This document shows positions 34,726 to 43,687 of a stretch of 45,651 nt of DNA, one piece after another. This DNA is from Firmicutes bacterium UBA5493 (GTDB lineage Bacteria > Bacillota > Limnochordia > Darwinibacteriales > Darwinibacteriaceae). Location: the NCBI GenBank assembly GCA_002424045.1, contig DIPH01000037.1, forward strand, positions 22,103 through 67,753. Direction: 5' to 3'. Positions within the stretch are counted from its first letter, which is position 1. Every line of letters starts with the position of its first letter. Below the pieces are notes generated by a model. The model searched no databases. It worked only from the letters and a program-made list of their open reading frames with translations, and was not told where the DNA came from. Position numbers and translations under genes: made by a program.

Positions 34726-35973
34726 TTACCTCATAATGTTCATGTAATAACCTTGCAGTTGGCTTGGAATGTCTCCTAAGTATAGGCTGGTGTTGTCAAA
34801 GGTACCAATGTAGTCTTCTCCAAGCATGTTATTGATGTGCGATCGCATGGAGAATTCGGGTAGTTTGCCCACAAGGCGTTCTCCATCGAATAAAAAGCTT
34901 ACCTGGACGGGGGTTGCGTAACTGCTGTCCGCTGTAAAATCCCCTCCGGAACAGATGAGCGCGAAGATGGCTGGTTGGCCATTTATCGATTCGGCAATGT
35001 CTTTGCTGTCTGTCCTAAAGGCTAGAGCCTGCCCATGGGCACCATCGATTGTTGGTGGGTCGTCATAAGAGCCTGTGGCGGCCCCAGTGTGTGGAAGATT
35101 ATATACCTCCGCTGTTTTTTTATCTGTTAAGACCCGCATCAGTCTTCCTTGCTCAATGACTCTGAGGCGGTCATCGGGCAAGACAACTCCTTCAGCGTCA
35201 AAGAAAGGCGCCAACGCAACTTCAGGATCGCGAAGCAGTTCGATAATTATTCTTTCTGAAAAGAGCAACTCTCCCATTTTTTCACTGAATAGGGAGCTAC
35301 CCTTGGCAAAACGTTCACCGTGTAGGGCGCGCCCTAGAAAACCCATGAGGCTGGAGGTATCTAGAGTAAAAATGGGTAAGACATCATCCTTGGGAAGGTC
35401 CACCTTATTGCGGTAGGCCTCTAAGAAACCCCGGTTAAACTCCAGAAATTTCTTGGGCTCGAAAAGGCGGCTTTGACAGACTAAACCCCCATCAAAAAGA
35501 TTGGCGGTAGCCTTCTCTTTCAAGATAAGATTAAGAACAAAGAAGGCATCTTTGTATTCCAAGTCCAGTCCTTCGCTGTTACGCATGTGGAATGTCATTT
35601 CATTGGACGAAATAAATTCGCTGAAGCTGAAATCGGGATAGTCGTTCCGTAAAACAGCGAGGATCTGCTCAGCATGATCCAGCAACTCCTGAGAATCCAT
35701 AGGCTTGTCATTGTAAGAACGATGGTCTTGATGGTCCCTTGTCAGGGGGTAGGGATAGTCAATGCCTGCCCGTAGGTTCTGCTTGGCACTCTCTAGCAAA
35801 AAAGTATCTGAAGCCTCGCCTACAGCTCCGGAAATACCGATTTTACCGTCTTTATAAACCCGAACGCCTTTTTTCGTGATATCTTTTAGGCGCACCGCCT
35901 GGACCTGGCTCATCTGGACTCTGGCCGTGGCTTCTTTCTCCCGGATGGTGATAAACTCTTGCTTCATTTTCAT
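34726..35973 (-). CDS. TldE/PmbA-type metalloprotease subunit
   Basis: The 415-residue protein is of the TldD/PmbA family, encoded six bases after the tldD stop. It shows the family fold (RLKDITKKGVRVYKDGKIG near the N terminus; LPHTGAATGSYDDPPTIDG and SYATPVQVSFLFDGERLVGK in the C-terminal half) but no HExxxH, as expected for the TldE (PmbA) partner. In E. coli the TldD/TldE heterodimer trims modified peptides and unfolded segments, and matures microcin B17 or other RiPPs. No RiPP precursor is seen nearby. Confidence 0.88.
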   Translation of the reverse strand: MKMKQEFITIREKEATARVQMSQVQAVRLKDITKKGVRVYKDGKIGISGAVGEASDTFLLESAKQNLRAGIDYPYPLTRDHQDHRSYNDKPMDSQELLDHAEQILAVLRNDYPDFSFSEFISSNEMTFHMRNSEGLDLEYKDAFFVLNLILKEKATANLFDGGLVCQSRLFEPKKFLEFNRGFLEAYRNKVDLPKDDVLPIFTLDTSSLMGFLGRALHGERFAKGSSLFSEKMGELLFSERIIIELLRDPEVALAPFFDAEGVVLPDDRLRVIEQGRLMRVLTDKKTAEVYNLPHTGAATGSYDDPPTIDGAHGQALAFRTDSKDIAESINGQPAIFALICSGGDFTADSSYATPVQVSFLFDGERLVGKLPEFSMRSHINNMLGEDYIGTFDNTSLYLGDIPSQLQGYYMNIMR

Positions 35974-35979
35974 CGCCCC

Positions 35980-37314
35980 CTACTGCACCTTTAGTTTTTT
36001 GACCCGTGTATAGGGGCCGCCGTACCCTATTGGTAAAGGATGTTGCTCCATCTTACCGCATCCGCCACCCACAAAACTGCTGAGCTCAAACTCTGCACTG
36101 ATAGCATCGACTTCCTCTAGGGTGCTAAACACATTTCCCGTCACAACGGAAATCTTCACAGGGCTCGTGACCCGTCCCCCTTCAATCTTGTAAGCCCGGG
36201 CTGGGGCCAAGGTAAAGGTGGACATGCCAGATCCGTGTTTGAGGGTTTCCAGATAGATGCCATGGTCCATTTCGGCGATAATATCCTTGAGGGGTCTTGT
36301 GCCTTTGTCGATGTAGGTTGTGGTCATGCGTACGATAGGCTCAAATTCGAAATTCACTGCTCTTGCATTGCCCGTAAGTCCTTCCTCCAAGGCTACACTG
36401 GTGGCAGCACTGTGCAAGCGGCCCGCGAGAAGCCCTCCGGAGATGATCTCCGTTTTCCTACCCCTCGTCCCCTCGTCATCAAAGGGGACATAGCCATTAC
36501 CTGTGATGGTTCCGTCATCGATGATATTCAAGAGGTCTTGACCAACTCGTTTGCCCAAAGCCCACTCGGTCCTCATGGTTTCATCACCTACCATGAAATC
36601 GGATTCGCTCTTGTGTCCGAAGCTCTCATGGGTGAAGATGCCCGTAGCTTCTGGGCTCAAAAGAACAGGGTATTCACCGGGAACGACCGGTTCTGCGGCA
36701 CGAATAAAAGCCACACTCTTGGTGATCTCTTCCTGGAAAAAGTCTGCATATTCCTTAAGATCAGCAAGATACGTAGCTCCCTTGGAGACTGTGGCTTGGT
36801 CTTTGTTCGTACCGCAGACAATATCCAATGTGATGCGGATACCGCAGACTTGTTGATCGAAGGTAAGAACAGCCCCTTTTGATGAATAGAAGGACTTTAT
36901 GGTCTTGTTGTCCATATAATACGAGTTGTGGCCGACGATGGCCTCATCTGAAATCCGACCAAGGATCGTCTCTAAGAGAGCCTGTTTCTCTTCAATGGGG
37001 ATGTCTGTCACCGAGTCCTTTTCGTATCGTAAGATGCTCTCCCGGTTGACCTCGAAGGCTTTGACAATGGGATGGTTCAAAATATCATGATTTGGAGTGG
37101 CCATAGACGCCAAGGTATCGATGTGGTCCTGGAGATTTTCCGTATCCGTGGTAGAGCTGTAGTACCAGCGCTGACCATCGAATACCCGAATAAAAGCCCC
37201 CTTTTCTTGGCGAACCTTCTGTCCCTCCAGTGCGAGCTGTTTAAAGCGGATTCGCGTATCAAAGGATTCTTCTAGGCGGACGTCAACATACAAATCACGG
37301 GGGAAACTATACAT
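35980..37314 (-). CDS. tldD: TldD metalloprotease subunit
   Basis: The protein has 444 residues from ATG 37314, five bases after AAGGAGG; the longer frame to 37344 has no support. The catalytic zinc motif HESFGH (HExxxH) follows EATGIFT, about residue 230. The C-terminal family block GGGCGKMEQHPLPIGYGGP is present. It is the active half of the TldD/TldE peptidase; its active site sits in a sealed chamber and accepts unfolded peptides. It is transcribed with the TldE-type gene. Confidence 0.92.
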   Translation of the reverse strand: MYSFPRDLYVDVRLEESFDTRIRFKQLALEGQKVRQEKGAFIRVFDGQRWYYSSTTDTENLQDHIDTLASMATPNHDILNHPIVKAFEVNRESILRYEKDSVTDIPIEEKQALLETILGRISDEAIVGHNSYYMDNKTIKSFYSSKGAVLTFDQQVCGIRITLDIVCGTNKDQATVSKGATYLADLKEYADFFQEEITKSVAFIRAAEPVVPGEYPVLLSPEATGIFTHESFGHKSESDFMVGDETMRTEWALGKRVGQDLLNIIDDGTITGNGYVPFDDEGTRGRKTEIISGGLLAGRLHSAATSVALEEGLTGNARAVNFEFEPIVRMTTTYIDKGTRPLKDIIAEMDHGIYLETLKHGSGMSTFTLAPARAYKIEGGRVTSPVKISVVTGNVFSTLEEVDAISAEFELSSFVGGGCGKMEQHPLPIGYGGPYTRVKKLKVQ

Positions 37315-37586
37315 TTTGACCTCCTTCTGCCCCGGCTCCACCATGAGCCTGGGATGTCGCTGGTTTCTACCTCTATTTTCTGGAAATTGTCACGACTTCC
37401 TCCTTTGATTCTAAGATTCTTCTTGGGGCATAGAAGGGGTGGTTTGCCATGCGAATCCTGTAAACAGGCCAAACCTGAGATGGATGTCCTCAACACCTCT
37501 CACAGTGGTAATTGACCTCTAGAGTGTATATCCATAAGCTGTTCTTGGAACTATAAATGTGGAATAGCATCTAGAGGAGGTTTGTT

Positions 37587-37796
37587 ATGGAAGTCCATTG
37601 CACGGTGAGAAACTGTAAGTGGTGGGATGAAAACTACTGTGCTGCAGAGGGTATTCTCATTACCAGTGACGAGGTGGGGGAAGCTTTGCCTGAACAGTAT
37701 GATTATGAACAAACACAAAGCATGGTGCAGCAGTTTGGTGAAACTCCGGTTAGTTCTTGTGAGGCCACATGCTGTAAGACGTTTGTAGAACGATAG
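37587..37796 (+). CDS. DUF1540 domain protein
   Basis: This is a 69-residue cysteine-rich protein starting nine bases after AGAGGAGG. The pattern C-x4-C-x7-C (HCTVRNCKWWDENYC) with a C-terminal SSCEATCCKTF matches DUF1540, a probable small metal-binding domain found in spore-forming Firmicutes. It is monocistronic, with its own terminator. The function is unknown. Confidence 0.88.
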   Translation: MEVHCTVRNCKWWDENYCAAEGILITSDEVGEALPEQYDYEQTQSMVQQFGETPVSSCEATCCKTFVER

Positions 37797-37826
37797 AATC
37801 CTAAGATTCCGGAAATACTAGCTCCG

Positions 37827-37857
37827 AAAAGACACCTCAATTGGTGTCTTTTGATTT
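37827..37857 (+). terminator. Intrinsic terminator of the DUF1540 gene
   Basis: AAAAGACACC (37827-37836), TCAATT loop, GGTGTCTTTT (37843-37852), then T-rich tail. Confidence 0.88.
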
Positions 37858-37977
37858 TGTACCCTATGCTCCCTTATAGGGGTCAAAAAGGAATTGGCGT
37901 TCCAACGCAGAATTCTTTTTTGAACGTGCCAATAGTGATAACCTGAGTAGACTCTAGCGTTAGAAGGTGCAGAAAAC

Positions 37978-38862
37978 ATGCGAGGCTTTGACTACTTCGT
38001 CGAGAAGATCCCCCCGAACATTCATAGTAGGACCCGGGCCATTTTTTCTAAGCATGTGGCCGTATTTTTGCCTGATTCCTATGTCGTTGCCCGCAAGATG
38101 GACGTGGAAGAGTACCACTTTGCAATTTGTTTTGAAACGCCGCCCTCGGCCACGATTAATGGTCGCGAATACCAGTTTAAAAAGGGTAGCCTTATTTGCT
38201 TGGCGCCGGGTGATGATATTCTCGTACACCCTGCCCGCAGGCAGGATCTGGCTGGGTATATGACCATCTGTGTGTTACCGGAATTCATGCGAGGTGTTTA
38301 TCTCGAACTGGGGGGCGAGGGAAAACTTGAGTTTAGTGCTCCGAATAATAGGTATAGTCATTTTCTCCTGGAAGCATTGGACGCACTGATCCACGAAGTG
38401 TTGCATTATGGCGACGCTAGTCCTTTGATGATCACCAGCCTCGAAAACCGCGTAGCCATTCAGCTTATTCGAGATGGCAAACCGAGGCCTTTCTGGCCCC
38501 AAGGGCCCCATCCCAGCCTGGAGCATATCGTCCAGAAAGCCTGCAAATACATTGAGACCTATTACACAAGCAATATTACTATCAAAGATATTAGTGATGC
38601 GATTTTTTTGAGCCCTTCGTATATGCAGAAGATTTTCCCGAAGATTGTAGGTAAGACGCCCCATCAATACATTATGGAGTGCCGACATCGTAAAGCGAGG
38701 GAGCTGTTGGTCAAAACGAAGGTGTCCATGGAAGAAGTGGCCAGGCAGTGCGGCTTTGTAAATAGTTCCCATTTCTCTACTACGTTTAAGCAAGCGGAAG
38801 GTATTTCTCCTTTTGCTTATAGGAAAGCTCATCTCCAGGCGGAAGATGAGCCCAAAGCCTAA
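37978..38862 (+). CDS. AraC family transcriptional regulator
   Basis: The 294-residue protein has an N-terminal cupin-like sensing domain (YHFAICFETPPSATINGREY, then GSLICLAPGDDILVHPA) and a C-terminal double helix-turn-helix (ITIKDISDAIFLSPSYMQKI and MEEVARQCGFVNSSHFSTTF), closing with the usual GISPFAYRK. It probably senses a sugar and controls the convergent sugar ABC permease genes, which is inference from position. An 8-bp hairpin (GCTCATCT/AGATGAGC, 38827-38851) lies at its 3' end without a T-run. Its end overlaps the residue of a truncated isomerase frame on the other strand. Confidence 0.93.
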   Translation: MRGFDYFVEKIPPNIHSRTRAIFSKHVAVFLPDSYVVARKMDVEEYHFAICFETPPSATINGREYQFKKGSLICLAPGDDILVHPARRQDLAGYMTICVLPEFMRGVYLELGGEGKLEFSAPNNRYSHFLLEALDALIHEVLHYGDASPLMITSLENRVAIQLIRDGKPRPFWPQGPHPSLEHIVQKACKYIETYYTSNITIKDISDAIFLSPSYMQKIFPKIVGKTPHQYIMECRHRKARELLVKTKVSMEEVARQCGFVNSSHFSTTFKQAEGISPFAYRKAHLQAEDEPKA

Positions 38863-38874
38863 GTCGGCTGTCTA

Positions 38875-39064
38875 AGGCGAAGGACCCGCTCGGTTCGTAT
38901 TGATGGAGAGTGGCTTTAAGATCCTCCATACTTGCTCCCTTTTTGGCATCCCAGGCGTGATCAGCCCAGATTTCAGCACAATCAAACCCAGAATTCTTGA
39001 TCATCTCCAGGGCTTCTAGAATGGGCTTGTGAAAAGACGCCATGGTGGTAACTCCAAATAACAT
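38875..39064 (-). pseudogene. Sugar phosphate isomerase/epimerase, N-terminal fragment
   Basis: From ATG 39064, with GAGAGGAAGG upstream, about 60 residues match the start of xylose-isomerase-like TIM-barrel proteins (GVTTMASFHKPILEALEMIK, then GFDCAEIWADHAWD and SMEDLKATLHQYE). The similarity then stops. The frame continues to 38786 only as antisense of the AraC gene. A full-length member has about 270-300 residues, so most of the gene was deleted, probably in the event that placed the AraC gene here. Confidence 0.75.
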
Positions 39065-39096
39065 CCTTATCCTTCCTCTCTCATCATTACCGGGGC

Positions 39097-39912
39097 CTAG
39101 TACTTGACTCCGGTAAATGCTAGACTTTGGATAAACTGCTTCTGTGCCAACAGAAATGCAATAATGATGGGTAGCGTAGCCATGACCGAGGCTGCCATCA
39201 TCATGGGCCAGTCAGGATAGAGGTCAGCCCGCATTAAGGAAAGTCCCACTTGCAGTGTCCTCATGGCATCTCTATTAATGATGATTAATGGCCACATAAA
39301 ATCGTTCCAGGCGCCCATGAAGGTAAAGAGGGCTAGGGATGCCAGGGCTGGTTTGCTTAAGGGTAGCACAATTTTACATAGGACCTGAAAGCGGCTGCAT
39401 CCGTCGATGATGCCAGCTTCTTCTAGGGACTCTGGCATGGACAGGAAAAACTGGCGCATCATGAAGGCCCCAAAGGGTCCGGCCAAGAAGGGCAGGGTAA
39501 GCCCTGCATAGCTGTCAATGAGACCCATTTTACGAATAAGGATATAGGACGGGATGACAGTGGCCTGCGATGGAATCATCATCGCTGAAAGGTAAACCAT
39601 GAAGATCAGGTTTCGTCCTGGAAAGTTTAGGCGAGCAAAGGCATACCCCGCCAGGGCACTGGTTGTGAGTTGGGCTGCCGTGATGATCAGGGAGACGAGC
39701 ACACTGTTGAGTCCGTACTTCAAAAAGGGCTGCTCGGTCAGGGCTCGGTAATATCCCGAAAAACTGATTGTAGAGGGCAGCCAGGTCATGTCGTAGGTAA
39801 AGACCTCATCTGCTTCTTTGAAGGAGGAGAGGACCATCCAGGCAAAGGGCATCAACATAAAAATGGCGAAGGTGAAAAGGACAAAGAAAATAACCAGCCG
39901 CTGGGCTTGCAT
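39097..39912 (-). CDS. Sugar ABC transporter permease, MalG/UgpE type
   Basis: This is a 271-residue CUT1 permease with six helices. The EAA loop is SLEEAGIIDGCSRFQVLCKI and the C terminus KQFIQSLAFTGVKY is the standard ending of this family. It lies 15 bases after the MalF-type gene and before the isomerase fragment. Substrate unknown; glycosides or sugar phosphates are typical. Confidence 0.93.
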   Translation of the reverse strand: MQAQRLVIFFVLFTFAIFMLMPFAWMVLSSFKEADEVFTYDMTWLPSTISFSGYYRALTEQPFLKYGLNSVLVSLIITAAQLTTSALAGYAFARLNFPGRNLIFMVYLSAMMIPSQATVIPSYILIRKMGLIDSYAGLTLPFLAGPFGAFMMRQFFLSMPESLEEAGIIDGCSRFQVLCKIVLPLSKPALASLALFTFMGAWNDFMWPLIIINRDAMRTLQVGLSLMRADLYPDWPMMMAASVMATLPIIIAFLLAQKQFIQSLAFTGVKY

Positions 39913-39927
39913 GGGCTTCCCCCTTTC

Positions 39928-40812
39928 TTACGTCTGTGATTTGATGAGGCGGTTCTGGACTAAAGTCAACACCAAGATTGCCACAAAGAGCACCCAGGCT
40001 ACAGCTGATGCATAACCGCTACGGTAGAATTCGAAGGCCTGCTGGTAGAGGTAGTACACAACGACCATGGTGGAGTTGGCTGGGCCTCCCCCAGTCATCA
40101 CATAAATTTGGCCGAACACCTGCATAGACTTAATCATACTCACGATGGTGGCAAAGCCGATAGGGCCTCTCATCATGGGAATTGTGATGTAGCGAAGCCT
40201 TTGAAATGACGTCACACCATCCAAATCTGCACTTTCATTGACTTCCGCCGGAATGTTCTGGAGCCCTGCCAAGAAGATCACCATATTAAAGCCCAGGTTC
40301 TTCCAAATGCTAAGGAGGATCACAGATGTCATGGCCCAGGCGGGATCGGTGAGCCAGCCTGGGCCTGCGATACCTAGCTTGGCCAAGAGGCTGTTTACGA
40401 GTCCATAATTTGGCTCCAACATCCACGTCCAGACAATCGAAACCGCCACCATGGAGGTAACGACAGGGGCGAAGAAGGCGGCGCGAAAGAAGTCTCGAAA
40501 CCGCAGTTTGTTGTTGAGAAGGACGGCAATACATAAGGATAAGGCGATACCAATGGGCACAACCCCAATGGTGTAGTGGACGGTGTTTTTAACCGCCTTT
40601 TGGAACGTGGGGTTTTGCAGGAGGTTGATATAATTATTGAACCCCACATAGGTACGGGTAGAAGAGAGGAGCGATGCGTTGAAAAAGCTCAAGTACAGCG
40701 AACAAAAGATCGGATAGATCGTAAAGGCGCAAAAGATAACAAATGAAGGTATGAGAGCTAAAAGGGCGGTTCTTGTTTGTTCGTTCCCCAGCCTTTTCCA
40801 CCTGGAATGCAT
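39928..40812 (-). CDS. Sugar ABC transporter permease, MalF/UgpA type
   Basis: The protein has 294 residues from ATG 40812, eight bases after AAGGAGG; the extension to 40893 lacks similarity. It has six helices starting with ALLALIPSFVIFCAFTIYPI, and the EAA loop EVNESADLDGVTSFQRLRYI. It pairs with the next permease. The binding protein, which normally precedes such genes, is not in the window, nor is an ATPase. They must lie elsewhere or be lost. Confidence 0.93.
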   Translation of the reverse strand: MHSRWKRLGNEQTRTALLALIPSFVIFCAFTIYPIFCSLYLSFFNASLLSSTRTYVGFNNYINLLQNPTFQKAVKNTVHYTIGVVPIGIALSLCIAVLLNNKLRFRDFFRAAFFAPVVTSMVAVSIVWTWMLEPNYGLVNSLLAKLGIAGPGWLTDPAWAMTSVILLSIWKNLGFNMVIFLAGLQNIPAEVNESADLDGVTSFQRLRYITIPMMRGPIGFATIVSMIKSMQVFGQIYVMTGGGPANSTMVVVYYLYQQAFEFYRSGYASAVAWVLFVAILVLTLVQNRLIKSQT

Positions 40813-40935
40813 GTTCAAGACCTCCTTTCTCCTTTTACAATACGTCAAAATGTCCAAAGGAGCAAGGGGTAGTCGTCTAGGATGTAATTCCATTTACTCT
40901 ATTGTAAGAGGAGATGCAAAACTCCTTTTAAGACA

Positions 40936-40964
40936 TTGCAAACTCATGAGGCATATGCTATTAT
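40936..40964 (+). promoter_or_regulatory. Promoter of the yhf-like operon
   Basis: TTGCAA (40936-40941), 17-base spacer, TATTAT (40959-40964), about 34 bases before the ribosome site of yhfZ. Confidence 0.7.
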
Positions 40965-41012
40965 GAATGTACAGAATGTTGTATGTTGGTAATGTTTAGG
41001 GAGAAGATTAAT

Positions 41013-41948
41013 GTGCATAATAAGAGAAAATTGATGTCTAAGAATGGCCAAATGGCTATGTTCTTAGCTAGAGAGTTTATTAATTATAATGAGGGCGACA
41101 GAATTCGAACCATTGGGGAGTATGCGAGCAGTTTTAGCACAGGAAGAGGAACCGTTCAATCCGCTATGAAATTCCTGGACGAAGAAAAAGCAGTCAAACT
41201 TGAAAGTAGGGGACATTTGGGGACTTTTATCCGCTCCATTGATTATAAGAAATTATGGCGAATCTCTGATTTTGGTGTGATTATGGGCGTTATGCCCTTA
41301 CCTTATTCCAAACGTTATGAAGGTCTGGCAACGGGTCTGTACAAAGCGTTTGAGAAGGCGGATATTCCCTTTAGTCTAGCCTTTATGAGAGGAGCAGAAC
41401 AACGGATTCAAGCCTTGGGGATGGGTAGGTATGATTTCACGATTACATCGAAACTTGCAGCCATCCACGAGAAAATGAGATTTCCGTACATTGAGGAGCT
41501 GCACGTTTTTGGCCCAGGTAGTTATGTAGGGAACCACATCATTCTGTTTAAGGACGATCATGTTAAGGAAATCGAAGACGGGATGAGAGTTGGGATCGAT
41601 ACCACTTCTCCTGACCAGTTCTTATTAACTAGACATGAGTGTGAAGGTAAAAATGTGGAGTATGTCGAAACGTCATATGGTCAAATTGTGGAAAAACTTA
41701 GAACCAATGAAATAGATGCCGCAGTGTGGAGTGAAGATGAAATCAAGGAGAAGGACCTAGATTTTAACATGCAGCCACTCAAAAATCCAAGAACCATAGA
41801 GGCAAACAAGTGTGATACCATGGCCGCCATGGTTATTGACAAAGGAAACGCGGAGCTGAAGAGCATTATCAAAAGGCTCATTAATCTGGAGGACATCGAG
41901 AAAATCCAAAAACTGGTTGTCGAAAAGCAAATCATTCCTATGTATTAA
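41013..41948 (+). CDS. yhfZ: YhfZ-like transcriptional regulator
   Basis: The protein has 311 residues from GTG 41013 with GGGAGAAG upstream; in-frame starts at 40992 and 41034 are alternatives. An N-terminal GntR-like winged helix (EGDRIRTIGEYASSFSTGRG then TVQSAMKFLDEEKAV) is followed by a periplasmic-binding-like effector domain (MGVMPLPYSKRYEGLATGLY; GMRVGIDTTSPDQ). It resembles E. coli YhfZ, and the yhfY, yhfU and yhfS homologues follow. It probably controls this operon from the promoter just upstream. Confidence 0.85.
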   Translation: MHNKRKLMSKNGQMAMFLAREFINYNEGDRIRTIGEYASSFSTGRGTVQSAMKFLDEEKAVKLESRGHLGTFIRSIDYKKLWRISDFGVIMGVMPLPYSKRYEGLATGLYKAFEKADIPFSLAFMRGAEQRIQALGMGRYDFTITSKLAAIHEKMRFPYIEELHVFGPGSYVGNHIILFKDDHVKEIEDGMRVGIDTTSPDQFLLTRHECEGKNVEYVETSYGQIVEKLRTNEIDAAVWSEDEIKEKDLDFNMQPLKNPRTIEANKCDTMAAMVIDKGNAELKSIIKRLINLEDIEKIQKLVVEKQIIPMY

Positions 41949-42004
41949 ATTTTTTGGCTTCAATATACTAAAAATAGTATTTTGACCTAGATGGAGGAAA
42001 ACCG

Positions 42005-42388
42005 ATGGATGCCACACTCTTAACGAGACTAAATGTGTTACTGGATGCCAAGAAAATAGACGAGGACATTATCCGAGTTGTTGACGTATTCGTTAAGGAA
42101 ACCGAAAGCGAGTTAGGTATTGCCTTAACCGAGGATAACGCTTCTATGTTCGTCACTCACATTGCCATGGCTCTAGCGCGCATCAAGGATGGAGAAGAGA
42201 TTAAGCCCATTGATGATGCTCTTTTAGGAGAAGAAGTCACAACGAGTCCGATCTATCCCAAAATCCCTACAATGATTCGTAGAGTTGAAGACCAAACCAA
42301 TATCAAGATCCCCAAGGCTGAATATGGATACGTAGCCCTTCATTTATGCGCCCTTTATGTATCGACTCTTGAGAGAACGAACGGTTAG
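42005..42388 (+). CDS. yhfY: YhfY-like PRD-domain protein
   Basis: The 127-residue protein starts after ATGGAGGAAA. It is a single PTS-regulation-domain-like helical unit with conserved histidines (FVTHIAMALARI and YVALHLCALYV), as in E. coli YhfY. PRDs are phosphorylated at such histidines by HPr or EII proteins; here no DNA-binding part is present, so it may act on YhfZ or another partner. Position after yhfZ supports the assignment. Confidence 0.82.
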   Translation: MDATLLTRLNVLLDAKKIDEDIIRVVDVFVKETESELGIALTEDNASMFVTHIAMALARIKDGEEIKPIDDALLGEEVTTSPIYPKIPTMIRRVEDQTNIKIPKAEYGYVALHLCALYVSTLERTNG

Positions 42389-42418
42389 AAAGATTGCTTT
42401 TGACGGGAGGTGAGACAA

Positions 42419-42778
42419 ATGGTGAATATCGTGATTGGTGGGCAGATGGATAAGCAGCGCTTGGCCAAGCTCGTTGAGGAGCATGGCCGGGGAGAGGTTA
42501 AGGTTAATATCAAAGGGGATATTGAAGCCGCTCTGGATTTAAAAAATGGACAAGCCCACTTCTACCTAGGTGCTTGTGCAACAGGGGCAGGTGGAGCTCT
42601 GGCAATGGCCATCGGCATAGTTGGCCCAGAGAGTTGCTTATCTGTGAGCATTCCCGGGAAAGTTCTCTCGGAAGACGAAATTAGAAAAGCAGTTCAAGAC
42701 GGAAAAAAGGCTTTTGGTTTTGTAAACACCGATGCTGGACGAGTTGTTCCGATTTTAATTGATGAAATGTTAAAATAG
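42419..42778 (+). CDS. yhfU: YhfU-like DUF2620 protein
   Basis: The protein has 119 residues from ATG 42419, behind GGGAGGTGA; a GTG at 42410 is within the ribosome site. It has a glycine-rich core (HFYLGACATGAGGALAMAIG) and matches DUF2620, the YhfU family. Function unknown. It lies 11 bases before the yhfT start and is probably an associated cytoplasmic subunit. Confidence 0.85.
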   Translation: MVNIVIGGQMDKQRLAKLVEEHGRGEVKVNIKGDIEAALDLKNGQAHFYLGACATGAGGALAMAIGIVGPESCLSVSIPGKVLSEDEIRKAVQDGKKAFGFVNTDAGRVVPILIDEMLK

Positions 42779-42789
42779 GAGGAAGAAGC

Positions 42790-43217
42790 ATGTTATTTGA
42801 GATTAACTTACTCACCATAATTGTTATGGCGGCTCTAGGTGGTATTTCCACGTACCTAGCGAATCAGAATATTGCGGTATTCCACGATGGTCTGCGTCCT
42901 CTCTACTCCCAGTATTTTAGTGGTGCAATGGATAGGAGAGCTTTGTTTGCAACAAGCTTCGCCCTATCCTTTGGCTTGGTCATAGGGTTTGGAATTCCAA
43001 CGTCGATTGCGGGCAAAATAATCATCGTCCATACAATTTTGCTTGGCTGCGACATTCTAGGTACCCTGTTTTCCGATTCTGGTAACAGAAAATGGATAGC
43101 CACTGCTGTAGGAGCGCTGTTTGGCATTCTATTGCTGTTTGGTATGCAAGCTATTACCGACATTTTTTCCGTGTTGCCAATCGATTTTACTGGCAATTTG
43201 GGCAACGTGGGAAGCCT
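42790..43217 (+). pseudogene. yhfT: YhfT N-terminal piece (yhfT part 1)
   Basis: About 142 residues from an ATG with AGGAGG upstream match the start of the YhfT membrane protein (ANQNIAVFHDGLRPLYSQYF, FGLVIGFGIPTSIAGK, LLGCDILGTLF, SVLPIDFTGNLGNVGSL). A normal YhfT has about 430 residues and 10 or more helices. Here the frame passes directly into php sequence at about 43215. The open frame runs on as a chimera to 43359. Confidence 0.85.
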
Positions 43218-43344
43218 AGGAGAAGTGGGTAGTAGCCATAATGCGATCAAAGCCTCGGAACAAAGGCTCTTTAATTTAGTCGCGGATGTTCACTTATATA
43301 CGGGAAGACCAATTTTTACACATACCACTCTAGGAACTATGGCT
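43216..43344 (+). pseudogene. php: Php (phosphotriesterase-like) internal piece C, plus strand
   Basis: It reads GEVGSSHNAIKASEQRLFNL then TGRPIFTHTTLGTMA, which matches the middle of phosphotriesterase homology proteins, including the metal-binding THT. It is joined in frame to yhfT part 1. Its natural continuation (LDQIKILEKKGVDL) lies 650 bases away at 43998. Confidence 0.82.
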
Positions 43345-43465
43345 GTATTTCTTGAATGAGATTTCTAAAAAGCCCATTGCAACTATGGCCATTGGACCCT
43401 TGGGCGCCATCTCTATGGGGATTATTGTAAACATTCTGCATCTCATCGGCTTGTTCCCTAAATAA
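43342..43465 (+). pseudogene. yhfT: YhfT C-terminal piece (yhfT part 3)
   Basis: In another frame from the upstream chimera this reads LYFLNEISKKPIATMAIGPL then MGIIVNILHLIGLFPK and stop, the normal YhfT C terminus. About 50 bases of unassigned sequence follow, containing the palindrome AGCCGCGGCT (43502-43511). Confidence 0.8.
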
Positions 43466-43516
43466 AGAGGGCGTTTAGCCGATTCCCTGTTGATTGTCTA
43501 GAGCCGCGGCTTATTT

Positions 43517-43687
43517 TGCTATGATAGTTAGTCCGGTCTGTTTGGCGACGTTGCTCAAGATGCGGGCATCTCTACCCATACCTCGATTTGTTACATCGAC
43601 AATGCAGTCGATTCCCTGCTTCTTAAGCTCCTTGAGTTCTTCGATCACTCCCTGGGTATCATCGTAATTAGTGTCAGGATCCTTTTT
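43517..43687 (-). pseudogene. php: Php N-proximal piece A, inverted
   Basis: On the minus strand it reads KKDPDTNYDDTQGVIEELKE through DCIVDVTNRGMGRDARILSN to KQTGLTIIA, matching php just after the N-terminal HxH region, which is absent. It is flanked by yhfT parts 3 and 2. Its natural continuation (STGFYKEPF) is at 43999, also on the minus strand but in the wrong order. Confidence 0.82.

Noticed and set aside
36235..36882. 215-codon plus-strand open frame opposite tldD
   Set aside because: It lies wholly antisense to a well-supported metalloprotease gene and has no ribosome site or recognisable domain.
42005..42388. The PRD gene as evidence for a nearby PTS sugar transporter
   Set aside because: No EII or HPr genes are in the window, and the gene order matches the yhf cluster instead.
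43480..43618. Ten-base repeat CGATTCCCTG at 43480 and 43609 as recombination sites
   Set aside because: Neither copy lies at a rearrangement join, so it does not explain the shuffling.
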